Part shown: positions 13,964-16,111 of the stretch, piece after piece
Numbering within the stretch: position 1 is the first letter of the stretch
Layout of the letters: each line of letters opens with the position of its first letter
NCBI RefSeq assembly: GCF_938045775.1
Contig: NZ_CALIBH010000249.1
Span: forward strand, 1 to 16,111
From: an uncultured Campylobacter sp.
GTDB taxonomy: Bacteria; Campylobacterota; Campylobacteria; Campylobacterales; Campylobacteraceae
Direction: 5' to 3'
Length of the DNA: 16,111 nt
The notes under the pieces: model-generated
Told to the model about the DNA's origin: nothing
Databases searched by the model: none
What the model saw: the letters and a program-made list of their open reading frames with translations, nothing else
Made by a program: the position numbers and the translations under genes

Positions 13964-14570
13964 CATAGGAAATTCCAGGGTTAAATTTTATAAAGGCGGC
14001 GTAACGCAAAGTATGCCCGTAGCGGAGTTTATGCGGTACGAGCCGAAGGAGCGAATTTTTTTCATTAGCGTCAATGATAGCGTGAAAAAAAAGCTGAAAA
14101 ACCCTCTATTTGTCGATCTGGCGCCGCACTTTGAACTAAAAACCGCCTACCGCGGGCTTGGGATCGACCGCATAGCGGCGTGCTCGGCGGTGACGACGGG
14201 CGTAGTCGTCGATGCTGGCAGCGCGATCACCGTAGATTTGATGTTTAAAAGCTCACACCTAGGCGGATTTATAATGCCCGGTATCGGCACGCTTTTAAAG
14301 TCGTTCGCAAGCATCGCGCCCGTGCTGGATGTCACGCTTTCAACCAATATCGATCTGGACCCGCTACCGCAAAAGACCGTAAACGCCGTAAACTACGGGA
14401 TTTTAAAGCCTATCGTGCTTACTATCGAAAACATCGCGGGCAATAATAAAATTTACTTCACGGGCGGCGACGGAGCCTATCTGATGCGGTATTTTCGCAA
14501 CTCAATCTATGAAAAGGATCTGATCTTTAAATCGATAGTGAGCTTAATCGCAAAAAAGGGGCTAGCATGA
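13950..14570 (+). CDS. coaX: Type III pantothenate kinase
   Basis: 206 residues. CoaX phosphorylates pantothenate with ATP, the first step of coenzyme A synthesis, and belongs to the acetate kinase/Hsp70 fold group. The phosphate motif DIGNSRVKF (5-13) holds the first catalytic aspartate. GLGIDRIAA (70-78) is the substrate motif, VVVDAGSAITVDLM (85-98) carries the catalytic base Asp88, and HLGGFIMPG (103-111) follows. It is shorter than most CoaX (about 250) but near the short Helicobacter form. The ATG lies within the end of the preceding gene (14-base overlap), and its own stop overlaps hisG (ATGA). Confidence 0.93.
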   Translation: MLLCDIGNSRVKFYKGGVTQSMPVAEFMRYEPKERIFFISVNDSVKKKLKNPLFVDLAPHFELKTAYRGLGIDRIAACSAVTTGVVVDAGSAITVDLMFKSSHLGGFIMPGIGTLLKSFASIAPVLDVTLSTNIDLDPLPQKTVNAVNYGILKPIVLTIENIAGNNKIYFTGGDGAYLMRYFRNSIYEKDLIFKSIVSLIAKKGLA

Positions 14571-15178
14571 TAACCATAGCGCTTCCCAAAGGCCGCATAG
14601 CCGACGATACGCTTAAAATTTTCAAAACCATCTTCGGGCTTGATTTTGCTTTCGAGGATCGCAAACTCATAATGCAAGAGGGCGATTTTAAATTCCTCTA
14701 CGTCCGCAACCAAGATATCCCTACTTACGTTATGGGAGGCGCGGCAGATATCGGCGTAGTGGGGCTTGACGTGCTTGAGGAGCATCGCCCGGACGTGCTT
14801 ACACTGCTTGATCTTAAAATCGGAAAATGCCGCGTCTGCGTGGGCGTGCATGCGGGCACCCAGCTAAACTACGGCGCTCCGAGCCTAAAAATCGCTACGA
14901 AAATGCCCAACATCACTCGCGAATACTTCGCCTCCAAGGCCGTCGCCGTAAATATCATCAAACTCTACGGCTCGATCGAGCTAGCCCCGCTCATAGGGCT
15001 TGCCGACGCTATCGTCGATGTCGTCGAGACCGGCGCTACGATGAAACAAAACGGGTTGCAGCCCACAGAAACCATAATGCAAAGCTCCGCGCACCTCATC
15101 GCCAACAAAAACAGCTTCGTGCTAAAACGCGATGAAATTTTAAACCTGCGAGATAAGCTGGCCCGCGCGATCGCGTAA
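14567..15178 (+). CDS. hisG: ATP phosphoribosyltransferase, short form
   Basis: 203 residues. HisG joins ATP and PRPP to make N1-phosphoribosyl-ATP, the committed step of histidine synthesis. N-terminal ITIALPKGRI (2-11), VRNQDIPTYV, GAADIGVVGLDVL (58-70) and the PRPP-binding DAIVDVVETGATMKQNGL (147-164) are diagnostic. The protein ends at about 203 residues, so it lacks the C-terminal regulatory ACT-like domain of long HisG (about 290-300 residues). Short forms need the HisZ partner, which is not in the window. This contrasts with C. jejuni, whose HisG is a characterised long form. AAAAAAGGGG precedes the ATG, which overlaps the coaX stop by 4 bases. Other his genes are not adjacent. Confidence 0.95.
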   Translation: MITIALPKGRIADDTLKIFKTIFGLDFAFEDRKLIMQEGDFKFLYVRNQDIPTYVMGGAADIGVVGLDVLEEHRPDVLTLLDLKIGKCRVCVGVHAGTQLNYGAPSLKIATKMPNITREYFASKAVAVNIIKLYGSIELAPLIGLADAIVDVVETGATMKQNGLQPTETIMQSSAHLIANKNSFVLKRDEILNLRDKLARAIA

Positions 15179-15188
15179 CGCTTGTTTA

Positions 15189-15217
15189 CCCGCTGCACAG
15201 TGCTTGCGGCGAGCGGG
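15189..15217 (+). terminator. Possible hisG terminator hairpin
   Basis: Arms CCCGCT and AGCGGG around a 17-base loop, with a small GCAC/GTGC hairpin inside the loop, 11 bases after the hisG stop. No T-run follows, so an intrinsic terminator is doubtful. It is the only structure seen near the operon end. Confidence 0.25.
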
Positions 15218-15887
15218 GGCGCACTTCCGTAAATCATCATTGCTCGTCTCGGCGCTGTCGTTTAAAAACTGCCGCTACAGATAGAATTTTTTGGCAGCAA
15301 CCGCACCGCTTAATTTAGAAATCCTACGAATTTGATTTATCAAGAGGCGGATGCGCTTTGCCGAGCCGCGCAGCGTAAAATTTTAAAATTTATCGCTACG
15401 AAATTCTAAATTTAGCCCTAAATTTACAGCTCGCGAAATTTCAAAGCACAAACCTCCGCAGCGTAGAATTTCAAAATTCCAAAATCCCGCTCCGTGATTT
15501 CGCGCGGTAAAATTTTACGCTACGCGCAGAGCTCTGCCAAAGTAAAACTTCGCAAAATTTTAACTCAAATTTGAAATCGCCCATACCTTTTGACGCGCCG
15601 AAAGCAAACTACCGGGGCGGCATACTTCACGCTCTACCGAGGTACGGCAAGCGGTTATTGCGGCAGCATGAGCGGCGCGCTGCGAGCCTCGCCGCCATAA
15701 TAAAACAGAAGCTCCGCATTTTCTAAATTTACCGCACATAAAATTCCGCCATGATAAATTTAGATGTTACGGGCGATCTGCGCGTTTTTGGTTTCTGCGC
15801 GCCGCGCCGTAAATTTTGTACGCGGCAAATTTCTAGCCAAATAACCGCAACCGCGATAAAGTTTATAGCTCTCTGCGCGCTAAAACG

Positions 15888-15991
15888 GCTTGCATGTAGC
15901 GCTAGCTAGAATGAAATTTAATCGGCAGTTGAGACTGGCTGTCACCCCGTAAAATGCTTGCGTGCAGCGCAGGCAAAAATAAAATTTAACC
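15888..15991. repeat. Two imperfect 36-base direct repeats, 68-base period
   Basis: Copy 1 at 15888-15923 and copy 2 at 15956-15991 agree at 28 of 36 positions by my hand alignment. Both begin GCTTGC, share AGCGC in the middle and end around AAATTTAA. The bases before each copy (CTG...TAAAA) are also alike. A third, shorter relative (CTGGCGCGATAAAAGAGCTTTGC...) starts near 15995. No spacer regularity of a CRISPR kind is present. Confidence 0.5.
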
Positions 15992-16015
15992 AACCTGGCG
16001 CGATAAAAGAGCTTT

Positions 16016-16031
16016 GCGGCGCTTACGCCGC
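16016..16031 (-). terminator. GC hairpin spanning the stop codon of the right-edge gene
   Basis: Perfect 6-base arms GCGGCG and CGCCGC around a 4-base loop (CTTA on the plus strand) that contains the TAA stop of the minus-strand gene. On that strand it is followed by CAAAGCTCTTTTATC, loosely T-rich. It may act as a terminator or a 3' stabilising structure, with the stop codon in the loop. Confidence 0.4.
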
Positions 16032-16111
16032 GATGATTTCGCGCACCTTTTCGGTAAAATTATCGCTCACGATGTATTCGGTCGGATAAACTAGCACCTC
16101 GCTGCCGTTGC
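16023..16111 (-). CDS. C-terminal end of an unrecognised protein (partial)
   Basis: An open frame enters from the right edge on the minus strand and ends at TAA (16025-16023), giving the last 28 residues, which include GSEVLVYPTEYIVSDNF and end VREIIAA. It looks like a normal globular C-terminus: a strand, then a short helix with no signal or membrane segment. Codon use resembles the neighbouring genes. I do not recognise the family from so short a piece. The frame is open across the whole 89 bases and ends in a neat hairpin, which supports a real gene end. Confidence 0.55.
   Translation of the reverse strand, partial: NGSEVLVYPTEYIVSDNFTEKVREIIAA

Larger units (their letters stand above)
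15179..16022. other. Long gene-free stretch with degenerate repeats
   Basis: About 840 bases after hisG with no ORF of 60 or more codons that is not a shadow, and no small ORF with a ribosome site that convinced me. The first bases hold a possible hairpin, CCCGCT (15189-15194) / AGCGGG (15212-15217), that might end the hisG transcript. From about 15350 to 15550 there are many AAATTT-type words alternating with GC-rich words such as CGCGCGG and GCTACG. A GCGGCG / CGCCGC inverted repeat lies at 15672-15695. The last 150 bases hold imperfect direct repeats. It may be a decayed gene, a long untranslated or RNA-encoding region, or simply spacer. Confidence 0.5.

Noticed and set aside
14827..15135. 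Arg-rich 102-codon plus frame inside hisG
   Set aside because: Composition is an artefact of reading hisG out of frame; hisG itself is fully conserved here.
14965..15240. Minus-strand 91-codon frame running from the hisG 3' half into the gap
   Set aside because: Most of it is antisense to conserved hisG codons, and the part in the gap has no recognisable protein features or ribosome site.
15888..15991. CRISPR-like repeat
   Set aside because: Only two or three poorly matched copies, no uniform spacers, and no cas genes.
1..16111. tRNA, rRNA or insertion sequence
   Set aside because: I looked for T-loop-like GTTCRA motifs with paired arms, rRNA-like words, transposase motifs and terminal inverted repeats, and found none that held up.

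Overview
The window looks like chromosomal backbone of a Campylobacter species (Epsilonproteobacteria/Campylobacterota). Three things point there. Proteins such as LysS, GlyA, CydA and Fur read as Campylobacter-type. AAATTT/AAAATTTT words are common in the gaps. The gene order gatC ... cvpA-fur-lysS-glyA-SPOR-aroE, with a divergent TPR-lipoprotein-hypothetical-coaX block, matches what I recall of C. jejuni around Cj0394-Cj0405. The GC-rich codon choice and the extra genes suggest one of the higher-GC, oral-type species (gracilis/showae/rectus/curvus group) rather than C. jejuni. That is an inference, not an identification.

Layout. Positions 1-1120 (+): the end of a probable M16 peptidase, coupled to an SbmA/BacA-like peptide transporter. 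Positions 1214-4306 (-): a cytochrome bd-type oxidase unit of a DUF4492 small membrane protein, cydA and cydB, with an unlisted 34-residue membrane ORF beyond cydB. Positions 4307-4782: an AT-rich spacer with the likely cyd promoter. Positions 4783-6599 (-): a SPOR-domain protein and aroE. Positions 6694-11960 (-): a compact gatC-pilT-cvpA-fur-lysS-glyA operon ending in a strong palindromic hairpin. Positions 11961-12076: a divergent promoter region. Positions 12077-15178 (+): a coupled five-gene run (YfgM-like TPR protein, BamB-like lipoprotein, conserved hypothetical, coaX, hisG). Positions 15179-16022: about 840 bases without a credible gene, rich in imperfect repeats. Positions 16023-16111 (-): the end of an unrecognised gene.

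How it fits together. Most genes are housekeeping: aminoacyl-tRNA formation (gatC, lysS), one-carbon metabolism (glyA), aromatic and histidine synthesis (aroE, hisG), coenzyme A synthesis (coaX), iron regulation (fur), respiration (cyd) and envelope functions (SPOR protein, CvpA, YfgM/BamB-like pair). Nearly all neighbours overlap or sit within a few bases, so translational coupling is the rule. Several starts are GTG or TTG and are decided by Shine-Dalgarno position.

I saw no mobile element, CRISPR array, tRNA, rRNA or phage gene, and no clear novel defence or secretion system. The best leads are the small membrane proteins flanking the oxidase genes, the yfgM-bamB-like pair, the peptidase/SbmA unit, the pilT gene inside a translation/iron operon, and the structured gene-free stretch near the right end.
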